Assembly (NCBI GenBank): GCA_036985955.1
Contig: BTQQ01000081.1
Location: forward strand, 1-7,586
DNA length: 7,586 nucleotides
Direction: 5' to 3'
Source of the DNA: JAUZQZ01 sp036985955
Lineage (GTDB): Bacteria > Pseudomonadota > Zetaproteobacteria > Mariprofundales > Mariprofundaceae
The notes beneath the pieces were generated by a model. It was not told where the DNA came from and searched no databases. It saw nothing but the letters and a program-made list of their open reading frames with translations. How positions within the stretch are numbered: the first letter of the stretch is position 1; each line of letters starts with the position of its first letter. Below are positions 1 to 6,305 of the stretch, piece after piece. The position numbers and the translations under genes were made by a program.

Positions 1-1005
1 GATCATCCGATTTCCAAGGGGCAAAAAGACAAGATTGCACTGTTCTGCAATGTTCCGGGGCATGCCGTGATCGATGCGCCAGATGTAGATACGATTTATG
101 CGGTACCGCTTTCATTGCGGGATGGCGGTCTGGGGACGGTGATTCTGGAACATTTTGGCATGCCCGATCCTGAGCCGGATTTGAGCGAGTGGCAGAACAT
201 TTGCCGCAAGGTGCGTGATGTGAAAGCCGAGGTGCGTATCGCCATGGTGGGCAAGTATGTGGAACTGGCGGATGCCTACAAATCGGTCAACGAAGCATTG
301 TCCCATGGCGGCATGGCGGGTGGCGTACGTGTGGCGATTGACTACATCGATGCGGAATCACTGGAGAAGGAAGGGTGTGATGTCTTAAAGGATGTCCATG
401 GCATTCTGGTGCCGGGAGGATTCGGGCAACGCGGCACTGATGGAAAGATGGCTGCTATCCGGTTTGCGCGTGAGCACAAGGTGCCGTACCTGGGAATCTG
501 TCTGGGAATGCAGATGGCGGTGGTCGAGTTCGCACGCCATGCTGCCGGTATCGAAAATGCCACCAGCAGCGAGTTTGACGAGCGCGCCGAGCACCCGGTG
601 ATTGCTTTGATGACCGAGTGGGAACAGGAAGGGCAACGCGTCCAGCGAACGGGTCAGGATGATCTCGGCGGCACCATGCGTCTGGGCGGATATCCATGCA
701 AATTGATTCCGGGCACCCGGACTGCCGATGCCTATGGCATGCTCGAGATTCGTGAACGGCACCGGCATCGCTATGAGTTCAACAATACGTACCGTGAAAA
801 ACTGGAGGCGGCAGGACTTGTGGTTTCCGGCGAGCTCCCGGATGGGTCTCTGGTTGAAATTATCGAGGTCAGGGATCACCCATGGTTTGTAGCGTGCCAG
901 TTTCACCCCGAGTTTAAATCACGGCCGTATGCGCCACATCCATTGTTTGCAGGATTCGTTAACGCCGCGAAAGAACATGCCGGAAAAGAGGCATCCGGGC
1001 AGTGA
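1..1005 (+). CDS. pyrG: CTP synthase, C-terminal part (5' end outside window)
   Basis: CTP synthase makes CTP from UTP, ATP and glutamine in the cytoplasm, the last step of de novo pyrimidine nucleotide synthesis. The reading frame is open from base 1, so the gene begins upstream. By alignment from memory with the 545-residue E. coli enzyme, about 210 N-terminal residues are missing. The visible 334 residues start in the end of the synthetase domain (KIALFCNV, then DAPDVDTIY) and continue into a class I glutamine amidotransferase domain. That domain shows the oxyanion-loop motif PGGFGQRG, the nucleophile elbow YLGICLGMQ with catalytic Cys at bases 499-501, and FHPEF with catalytic His at 904-906 and Glu at 910-912. 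The Cys-to-His spacing (135 residues) matches E. coli Cys379/His515. The TGA stop overlaps the kdsA ATG by one base (TGATG), which suggests translational coupling. The GTG at base 67 is internal and is not a start. Confidence 0.97.
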   Translation, partial: DHPISKGQKDKIALFCNVPGHAVIDAPDVDTIYAVPLSLRDGGLGTVILEHFGMPDPEPDLSEWQNICRKVRDVKAEVRIAMVGKYVELADAYKSVNEALSHGGMAGGVRVAIDYIDAESLEKEGCDVLKDVHGILVPGGFGQRGTDGKMAAIRFAREHKVPYLGICLGMQMAVVEFARHAAGIENATSSEFDERAEHPVIALMTEWEQEGQRVQRTGQDDLGGTMRLGGYPCKLIPGTRTADAYGMLEIRERHRHRYEFNNTYREKLEAAGLVVSGELPDGSLVEIIEVRDHPWFVACQFHPEFKSRPYAPHPLFAGFVNAAKEHAGKEASGQ

Positions 1006-1832
1006 TGGACCCGCACCGTATTCGTATTTCTGATTTTGAAATTGGTAATGACCGGCCGCTCGTTTTGATGGCAGGTCCGTGTGTGATCGAGAGTGAGGAT
1101 TTCACCCTGCGTATTGCCGAGTCCATCCGGGATATTGCCACAAAATGTGGTATACCATTGATCTTTAAATCAAGTTTTGACAAGGCGAACCGGACCAGTA
1201 AAGACAGCTTCCGTGGTCCCGGCCTGGAAGAGGGTCTGCGTATTCTTAAGCGCGTGAAGGATGAAGTGGGCGTGCCGGTCATCACCGATGTGCATACGCC
1301 GGAGCAGGCGGAACCGGTCGCCAAAGTGGCCGATGTGCTACAGACCCCGGCATTTTTGTGTCGGCAGACGGATTTTATCGAGGCTGTGGCAAAGACCGGT
1401 AAACCGGTGAATATCAAGAAGGGCCAGTTTCTGGCCCCCTGGGATATGCGGCATGTGCTGGACAAGGCGCTGGCTACGGGAAATCAGGATATGATGCTGT
1501 GTGAACGGGGCGTGAGTTTCGGATACAATAATCTGGTTTCCGATATGCGATCCTTGCTGGTGATGCGGGATTTCGGCGCACCGGTGGTGTTTGATGCCAC
1601 GCATTCCGTGCAACAGCCAGGTGGTTTGGGCGGTGCGACGGGCGGCAACCGCGAGTTTGTGCCGGGGCTGGCACGCGCAGCGGTAGCAACCGGCGTGGCG
1701 GCAGTATTTATGGAAGTACATCCCGATCCGGATCAAGCCTTGTCCGACGGCCCGAATTCCCTGGCGCTGGGTGGTCTCGAGGATTTGCTGAAAGTATTAA
1801 AACGGCTGGATGAAGTCGTAAAGAAAGTTTAA
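1005..1832 (+). CDS. kdsA: 3-deoxy-D-manno-octulosonate 8-phosphate synthase, metal-dependent type
   Basis: KdsA condenses phosphoenolpyruvate with D-arabinose 5-phosphate to give Kdo-8-phosphate, the precursor of the Kdo sugar that links lipid A to the LPS core. It is a cytoplasmic TIM-barrel enzyme. The 275-residue product shows the family signatures FKSSFDKANRTS, RGPGLEEG, ITDVH, AFLCRQTD, KKGQFLAPWD and FGYNNLV. Four residues match the metal ligands known from Aquifex aeolicus KdsA: Cys26 in AGPCVIES, His200 in DATHSVQ, Glu237 in FMEVHPDP and Asp248 in ALSDGPN. E. coli KdsA has Asn at the Cys position and needs no metal, so this protein is inferred to be the metal-dependent type. The start is either ATG at 1005, overlapping the pyrG stop, or GTG at 1002; ATG is preferred as the stronger codon. 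No strong ribosome binding site is visible (AAGAG at 986-990), which fits coupling to pyrG. Confidence 0.97.
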   Translation: MDPHRIRISDFEIGNDRPLVLMAGPCVIESEDFTLRIAESIRDIATKCGIPLIFKSSFDKANRTSKDSFRGPGLEEGLRILKRVKDEVGVPVITDVHTPEQAEPVAKVADVLQTPAFLCRQTDFIEAVAKTGKPVNIKKGQFLAPWDMRHVLDKALATGNQDMMLCERGVSFGYNNLVSDMRSLLVMRDFGAPVVFDATHSVQQPGGLGGATGGNREFVPGLARAAVATGVAAVFMEVHPDPDQALSDGPNSLALGGLEDLLKVLKRLDEVVKKV

Positions 1833-1892
1833 ACCACAAAGACACAAAGAGCTTCATATATAATTTACTTTGTGTCTTCGTGCCTTTGTGGT
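1833..1892. repeat. Imperfect inverted repeat built of 8-bp units in the kdsA-eno gap
   Basis: The only intergenic gap of any size (1833-1918) starts with an interrupted palindrome directly after the kdsA stop. The left arm, ACCACAAAG at 1833-1841 followed by ACACAAAG at 1842-1849, pairs with CTTTGTGT at 1868-1875 and CTTTGTGGT at 1884-1892, giving 17 bp of perfect complement. An extra unpaired unit, CTTCGTGC (1876-1883), interrupts the right arm, which therefore reads as three near-identical 8-bp units against two on the left. The loop is 1850-1867. From memory, similar CTTTGTG/CTTCGTG repeats are dispersed between genes in many environmental bacteria; this was not searched here. The stem is AT-rich and has no immediate T-run, so it is not a classical Rho-independent terminator, though the RNA hairpin could affect read-through or mRNA stability. 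Confidence 0.75.
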
Positions 1893-1906
1893 GAATATGT
1901 TATTTT

Positions 1907-1912
1907 GAGGAG
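1907..1912 (+). promoter_or_regulatory. Ribosome binding site of eno
   Basis: GAGGAG is followed by a 6-base spacer and then GTG at 1919. This fixes the eno start at a GTG codon and gives the N-terminus MSEIATVHGRE, which aligns with enolases without any extension. An ATG at 1917-1919 overlaps the GTG, but it is in another frame and is followed directly by TGA. Confidence 0.8.
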
Positions 1913-1918
1913 CAGGAT

Positions 1919-3190
1919 GTGAGTGAAATTGCAACAGTTCATGGTCGCGAAATTTTTGATTCGCGCGGCAATCCGACAGTGGAAGTAGATGTCACACTTG
2001 CCTCCGGCGCTTTTGGGCGTGCCGGGGTGCCCAGTGGCGCTTCCACGGGAACGCGCGAAGCGGTGGAATTGCGCGATGGTGGAGATCGGTTGAACGGAAA
2101 GGGCGTGCAGAAGGCTGTGTCCCATGTTAATGGCGAGATTGCCAACGCTGTGAAGGGTATGGATGCATCGGATCAGGCAGGACTGGATCATGCCATGATA
2201 GAACTCGATGGCACGCCCAATAAGGGCAGGCTGGGCGCGAATGCGATCCTGGGTGTTTCCATGGCCGTGGCCAAAGCGCAGGCTGTTGAGGAGAAGAAAT
2301 CTCTGTTCCGTTATCTTGGTGGCGATGATGCAAATTTGTTGCCTGTACCGTGCATGAACGTACTCAATGGTGGCGAGCATGCTGATAATAATGTTGATTT
2401 TCAGGAATACATGATTGTTCCGGCCGGAGCCAACAGTTTTGTACAGGCGCTTGAGATGGGGGCTGAGGTGTTCCATGCGCTGAAATCGGTACTCAAGGGA
2501 AAAGGTTATAATACAGCCGTGGGCGATGAAGGCGGTTTTGCTCCTTCATTGCCATCCAATGTCGCCGCTGTGGACGCCGTTCTGGAAGCAATTGACAAAA
2601 CGGGGTTAAAGGCAGGAAGCGATGTGTTCATCGCGTTGGATCCGGCAGCATCCGAATTTTACAAGGATGGCATCTACAATCTGGCAGGAGAGGGGAAACA
2701 GCTTGATTCTTCCGCCATGGTAGAATTTCTGGCGGACTGGTGTGCGCAATACCCGATTCTTTCGGTTGAAGACGGGCTTGCCGAAAATGATTGGAGTGGC
2801 TGGAAGCTGCTAACGGACCGTTTGGGTGACCGTGTGCAACTGGTGGGAGACGATATTTTTGTGACCAATCCGGTGATTTTGAAAGAGGGTATTGAGAAAG
2901 GTGTGGCCAATGCCTTGCTGGTAAAGGTGAACCAGATCGGCACGCTGACCGAGACACGAGAGGCTGTCGGCATGGCTATGGATGCAGGTTACCATTGCAT
3001 GATGAGTCACCGTTCGGGCGAGACCGAAGATACCACCATTGCCGATTTGGCGGTGGCGTTGGGCTGCGGCCAGATCAAGTCCGGCTCAGCTTCGCGTTCG
3101 GACCGCCTGGCCAAGTACAATCAACTCCTGCGTATCGAGGAAGAACTGGGTGCTTCCGCAAGGTATGCCGGACGGGCAGCGTTTTTCTGA
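1919..3190 (+). CDS. eno: Enolase (phosphopyruvate hydratase)
   Basis: Enolase interconverts 2-phosphoglycerate and phosphoenolpyruvate in glycolysis and gluconeogenesis. It is a Mg-dependent cytoplasmic enzyme and in some bacteria also a component of the RNA degradosome. The product is 423 residues, close to the usual 425-435. It begins with the N-terminal capping domain (GREIFDSRGNPTVE, then PSGASTGTREA with the flexible catalytic loop near residues 39-46). The barrel follows, with GGEHADNN (151-158), the catalytic Glu of GDEGG (Glu204), metal ligands Asp241 in ALDPAASEFY, Glu284 in SVEDGL and the Asp pair of VGDDIF (311-312), the catalytic Lys336 in LLVKVNQIG, and SHRSGETED (363-371). The GTG start is set by a GAGGAG ribosome binding site. 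The product (PEP) is also the substrate of KdsA next door, though the adjacency is a common bacterial arrangement. The 3' end overlaps ftsB. Confidence 0.98.
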   Translation: MSEIATVHGREIFDSRGNPTVEVDVTLASGAFGRAGVPSGASTGTREAVELRDGGDRLNGKGVQKAVSHVNGEIANAVKGMDASDQAGLDHAMIELDGTPNKGRLGANAILGVSMAVAKAQAVEEKKSLFRYLGGDDANLLPVPCMNVLNGGEHADNNVDFQEYMIVPAGANSFVQALEMGAEVFHALKSVLKGKGYNTAVGDEGGFAPSLPSNVAAVDAVLEAIDKTGLKAGSDVFIALDPAASEFYKDGIYNLAGEGKQLDSSAMVEFLADWCAQYPILSVEDGLAENDWSGWKLLTDRLGDRVQLVGDDIFVTNPVILKEGIEKGVANALLVKVNQIGTLTETREAVGMAMDAGYHCMMSHRSGETEDTTIADLAVALGCGQIKSGSASRSDRLAKYNQLLRIEEELGASARYAGRAAFF

Positions 3191-3551
3191 CAGGGTTCCG
3201 AAGAGGCAAAGGCTGAAAAAGCGGGGATTGGCAGGCCGAATCCGGCGTTGGCTGGGCTGGACGCTGGTCTGGGCATTTCTTGCTGCAATGGCCTATAATC
3301 TTGTCCTTTCCGACCACGGCTATCTCGTCTACCGCAAGGAACAACAGTCTCTTTCAGACTTGCAGGCCGAGGTGGCCAAACTCCGGCAGCAAAGGGAAAA
3401 ACTGGCCAAAGAAGTACTGCGTCTGCGCCATGACCCTAAGGCTCTGGAGGAACTCGTACACCGGGAACTCGGGTATGTCCATCCCGATGAATACATGCTG
3501 ATTCTTCCGCGGAAGGGGATTCAGAAGAAGGGAAAAAACGCGCATGAGTGA
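3165..3551 (+). CDS. ftsB: Cell division protein FtsB (septum formation initiator, DivIC family)
   Basis: FtsB is a small bitopic inner-membrane protein that forms the FtsQ-FtsB-FtsL complex of the divisome and takes part in activating septal peptidoglycan synthesis. With ATG at 3165 the product has 128 residues: a very basic cytoplasmic tail (residues 1-28, rich in Arg and Lys), one membrane span (about 29-48, WLGWTLVWAFLAAMAYNLVL), a periplasmic coiled coil (about 56-90, SLSDLQAEVAKLRQQREKL), and the family end motif ALEELVHRELGYVHPDEYML. E. coli FtsB is about 103 residues with almost no cytoplasmic tail, so this tail is long. The start is uncertain: ATG 3165 has poor Shine-Dalgarno spacing, while an in-frame GTG at 3150 sits 6 bases after GAGGAAG and would add five residues. 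Either start lies inside the end of eno. The position directly after eno is the usual one for ftsB. Confidence 0.9.
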   Translation: MPDGQRFSDRVPKRQRLKKRGLAGRIRRWLGWTLVWAFLAAMAYNLVLSDHGYLVYRKEQQSLSDLQAEVAKLRQQREKLAKEVLRLRHDPKALEELVHRELGYVHPDEYMLILPRKGIQKKGKNAHE

Positions 3552-4917
3552 AATCGTCACCCGTTTTGCACCCAGCCCGACCGGATTACTGCATCTGGGT
3601 AATGTGCGTACCGCATTGCTCAACTGGCTGTATGCCAGAAAATGTGGTGGACGTTTTTTGCTGCGTTTCGAGGATACGGACCGGGAACGCTCGGAAAAGC
3701 AGTTTATCCAGGCCATTTGCGACGATTTAAGCTGGCTGGGTCTGGACTGGGACGGGGATATTCTGTTTCAGTCGGATCAGGCGGCACAACACCGGCATGC
3801 TCTGGAACAGTTGGCGCAACGGGGAATGGCTTATCGTTGTTTCTGTACGGAGGGCCAACTGGCGCTGGACCGGAAACTGGCAGCGTCCCGTGGACTTCCT
3901 CCCCGGTATTCCGGCCGCTGCCGGAACCTTTCATCGAAGGAGTCGGCCTCCCGTGCCGAACATGAAGCACATGTCTGGCGTCTGGCTGTTCACCGGGACG
4001 ATGGTGAAGTAACCGTTCCGGACGTATTACGGGGCGATGTGTATTTTGCCTGCCATGATCTGGATGATCCGGTGATTGTGCGTTCGGACGATTCCTTTAC
4101 CTTTTTGCTTCCCAATGCCGTGGACGATGCAACAGACGGCGTAACCCATGTGATACGCGGTGATGACCACCTGACCAATTCGGCCTATCAGGTATGGATA
4201 TTGCAGCATCTGGACAAGGCCGTGCCCGTATATCTGCACCATGGCCTGCTTCTGGGAGCGGATGGTGCGAAGCTCTCCAAGCGCTCGGGTAGTCATAGTG
4301 CCGCGGAGTTGCGGCAAGAGGGGCTTATGCCGATGGCACTGGTGCAGGCGATGGTGCGGCTCGGTCATCCGAACATATCCGAGGATGCACTGTCACTGGA
4401 TGCATTGATGCGGCATTTCGATGCGCGCCATGTGTCCACGGCGGCGGTTCGCTGGTCGGATGACGAAATGTGGCGTTGGCATACGCGCCTGCTTCATAAG
4501 TTGCCAGCCGGGGCGTTGCTGGCTCAGGTGCGCGAATACCTGCCCGAAGCTGATGAATCGTTCGCCCTTCTGGTGCAGGGGAACATGGAGCGGGTGGAGG
4601 ATGCACTGGCCTACCGGCGCATGCTGGACGCCGGAGCGGATTTGAGCGAAGAGGTTGAATCCGTGGCAAATGATGCCGGGGCCGTATTTTACCAGGCCGC
4701 GCTGGATGCATGGAACGGCATGGCGCAAAATGAAAATGATTGGAAAATATGGGTTCAGGCCATTAAGGAGAAAACAGGACGTACAGGCAAGGCCCTGTTC
4801 ATGCCTTTGCGCGTGGCGTTGACAGGGGCGCTTCATGGTCCGGAGATGTCCGGTATCGTTGGATTTTTGGGAGAAGATGGCGTGCGCAAGCGCCTTGAGG
4901 ATATGATTCAGCGATGA
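3544..4917 (+). CDS. gltX: Glutamyl-tRNA synthetase
   Basis: This class I aminoacyl-tRNA synthetase charges tRNA(Glu) with glutamate, and also tRNA(Gln) in organisms that use the amidotransferase route. The 457-residue product has the Rossmann catalytic domain with FAPSPTG, the HIGH-type motif HLGN (17-20), RFEDTD (41-46), THVIRGDDH (201-209) and the KMSKS-type motif KLSKR (243-247). An anticodon-binding region follows, ending with GKALFMPLRVALTGALHGPE. This length, and the presence of the anticodon domain, separates it from the short GluQ-RS (about 300 residues). The zinc-binding site known from E. coli (Cys-x-Cys...Cys-x-His) reads Cys99, Cys101, Cys126, Asn128 here, so the fourth ligand is changed. 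The start ATG overlaps the ftsB stop by 8 bases, with AAGGG upstream at 3528-3532. Whether it is discriminating cannot be decided from this window; a second gltX elsewhere in the genome is possible. Confidence 0.95.
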   Translation: MSEIVTRFAPSPTGLLHLGNVRTALLNWLYARKCGGRFLLRFEDTDRERSEKQFIQAICDDLSWLGLDWDGDILFQSDQAAQHRHALEQLAQRGMAYRCFCTEGQLALDRKLAASRGLPPRYSGRCRNLSSKESASRAEHEAHVWRLAVHRDDGEVTVPDVLRGDVYFACHDLDDPVIVRSDDSFTFLLPNAVDDATDGVTHVIRGDDHLTNSAYQVWILQHLDKAVPVYLHHGLLLGADGAKLSKRSGSHSAAELRQEGLMPMALVQAMVRLGHPNISEDALSLDALMRHFDARHVSTAAVRWSDDEMWRWHTRLLHKLPAGALLAQVREYLPEADESFALLVQGNMERVEDALAYRRMLDAGADLSEEVESVANDAGAVFYQAALDAWNGMAQNENDWKIWVQAIKEKTGRTGKALFMPLRVALTGALHGPEMSGIVGFLGEDGVRKRLEDMIQR

Positions 4918-6305
4918 GCTTGCAACTTTACAATTCACTTACGCGCAGGAAGGAGACATTTGAACCGCTGATTCCCGGTAAGGCAGGCATGTATGTCTGC
5001 GGTGTGACCGTGTATGACTATTGTCATGTGGGTCACGCTCGGGTGATGGTCGTGTTCGATGTGATTTATCGCTGGCTGAAACAGCTTGGTTATGAAGTGA
5101 ATTATATACGTAATTTCACCGATGTGGATGACAAAATCATCAAACGCGCCCATGAGTCGGGTGTTGAGACATCCGTGCTGACCTCCGGGATGATTGAAGC
5201 ATTTCATCAGGATATCGACGCCCTGAATTGCCTGCAGCCCACGCATGAACCACGCGCCACTGTCCACATGGCGGCCATGATTGTCATGATTGAGAAGTTG
5301 CTGGAGCAGGACTATGCCTACGTCGCTGATTCAGGAGATGTGCTTTATGCCGTTCGTAAGTTTCCGGCATATGGGCAGCTTTCCGGCAAGAATATTGATG
5401 ATCTGGAAGCGGGCAGCCGTGTGGAAGTGGACGAGACCAAACGCGATCCGCTCGATTTCGTACTGTGGAAGATGGCTAAACAGGGAGAACCTGCCTGGGA
5501 TGCGCCGTGGGGCAGGGGACGGCCCGGCTGGCATATCGAGTGTTCGGCCATGAGTTGTGCTCATCTCGGCGATACCTTCGATATTCATGGCGGTGGCATG
5601 GATTTGAAGTTTCCGCATCATGAGAACGAAATAGCGCAGGCGCGTGCGGCCAATGGCGGCGGTTTCGCCCGCTACTGGCTGCATAATGGATTCGTGAATA
5701 TCAATGAAGAAAAGATGTCCAAGTCGCTGGGGAATTTCTTCACCCTGCGCGAGGTCTACGGGAAATACCATCCGGAAGTGCTGCGCATGTTCATTCTTGG
5801 CACACATTACCGTTCACCGCTGGATTTCTCGGATACCGCGCTGGAAGCGGCGAAGGCAGGACTTGATCGTCTGTATGAGACTGCAAGACGCTGTCAAGGG
5901 GCAAGAGATAGGAGTCAGGAAGAAATACCTTTTGACGCTTCACTCTTCACTCCCCACTTTATTTCAGCCATGAATGATGATTTCAATACAGCGGAAGCAT
6001 TGGCTGCCTTGTTCGATACGGCGCACAGTATAAACAAGGCGCTGGATGCCGGTGAAGATGTGGCGGCGTCTGTGGCTTCCTTTACGGCCATGTGCGGCAT
6101 GCTCGGCATTGTGCAGGAAGGTGTGGATGTATGGTTTCAGGGGGATGATGTAGACGCCGTGCATATTGAGGCGCTGATTGCCGAGCGGGAACAGGCGAGG
6201 AAGAATCGCGATTTTACCCGTGCTGATGCCATCCGTGATGAGCTGGCGTCCCGTGGCATTGTGCTGGAGGACGGATCTGAAGGTACGCAATGGAAAAAGA
6301 TTTGA
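4914..6305 (+). CDS. cysS: Cysteinyl-tRNA synthetase
   Basis: This monomeric class I synthetase attaches cysteine to tRNA(Cys) in the cytoplasm. The 463-residue product is close to the 461 residues of E. coli CysS. It shows YVCGVTVYDYCHVGHAR with the HIGH-type motif HVGH (38-41), VNYIRNFTDVDDKI, GRPGWHIECSAM, DIHGGGMDLKFPHHENE and the KMSKS motif at 267-271. All four residues of the substrate-discriminating zinc site are present: Cys29, Cys210, His235 and Glu239. The DALR-type helical domain and a C-terminal anticodon-binding tail (DFTRADAIRDEL, about 433-444) follow. The start ATG overlaps the gltX stop in an ATGA junction, with a distant GAGG at 4897-4900, so translation is probably coupled to gltX. 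The linker at about residues 324-348 is a few residues longer than in E. coli and differs in composition from the rest (annotated separately). Confidence 0.97.
   Translation: MSLQLYNSLTRRKETFEPLIPGKAGMYVCGVTVYDYCHVGHARVMVVFDVIYRWLKQLGYEVNYIRNFTDVDDKIIKRAHESGVETSVLTSGMIEAFHQDIDALNCLQPTHEPRATVHMAAMIVMIEKLLEQDYAYVADSGDVLYAVRKFPAYGQLSGKNIDDLEAGSRVEVDETKRDPLDFVLWKMAKQGEPAWDAPWGRGRPGWHIECSAMSCAHLGDTFDIHGGGMDLKFPHHENEIAQARAANGGGFARYWLHNGFVNINEEKMSKSLGNFFTLREVYGKYHPEVLRMFILGTHYRSPLDFSDTALEAAKAGLDRLYETARRCQGARDRSQEEIPFDASLFTPHFISAMNDDFNTAEALAALFDTAHSINKALDAGEDVAASVASFTAMCGMLGIVQEGVDVWFQGDDVDAVHIEALIAEREQARKNRDFTRADAIRDELASRGIVLEDGSEGTQWKKI
5883..5957 (+). other. Compositionally odd linker segment within cysS
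   Basis: These bases encode CysS residues 324-348, between the catalytic part and the helical domain. The + strand is purine-rich at first (GGCAAGAGATAGGAGTCAGG at 5900-5919), then becomes C/T-rich with a tandem heptamer CTTCACT at 5938-5944 and 5945-5951, followed by CCCCACTTT. The reverse complement reads as GTGGGGAGTGAAGAGTGAAG, which resembles dispersed GAGGAGTGA-type low-complexity repeats of environmental bacteria that I remember but cannot search. From RLY to the conserved MNDDFNT block the protein is about six residues longer than E. coli CysS. The frame stays open and no catalytic motif is touched. Confidence 0.35.

Noticed and set aside
1002..1004. GTG at 1002 as the kdsA start.
   Set aside because: The ATG at 1005 gives the same protein one residue shorter, uses a stronger start codon and makes a standard TGATG stop-start junction. 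The difference is trivial.
1859..1864. A perfect TATAAT hexamer in the kdsA-eno gap, a possible -10 box for eno.
   Set aside because: No acceptable -35 hexamer lies 16-18 bases upstream (ACAAAG or similar), and the hexamer falls in the AT-rich loop of the inverted repeat. An eno promoter may exist in the gap, but this sequence does not show it convincingly.
1833..1900. The inverted repeat as a Rho-independent terminator of pyrG-kdsA.
   Set aside because: The stem is AT-rich with an interrupting unit and an 18-base loop, and no T-run follows directly (GAATATGTTATTTT). It was kept as a repeat only.
1917..1922. ATG overlapping the eno GTG start.
   Set aside because: It is followed at once by TGA, so it encodes only methionine. 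It is probably a chance overlap.
1865..2476. A 203-codon open frame on the minus strand across the start of eno and the upstream gap.
   Set aside because: It is antisense to a highly conserved enolase and its C-terminus is encoded by the intergenic repeat. It has no recognisable domain, so it is a shadow frame.
4393..4938. A 181-codon minus-strand open frame opposite the 3' part of gltX.
   Set aside because: It has no family resemblance and is explained by codon bias of the + strand gene. Similar long minus-strand frames opposite pyrG (385-906), kdsA, cysS (5331-5807) and the dehydrogenase (6578-7105) were rejected for the same reason.
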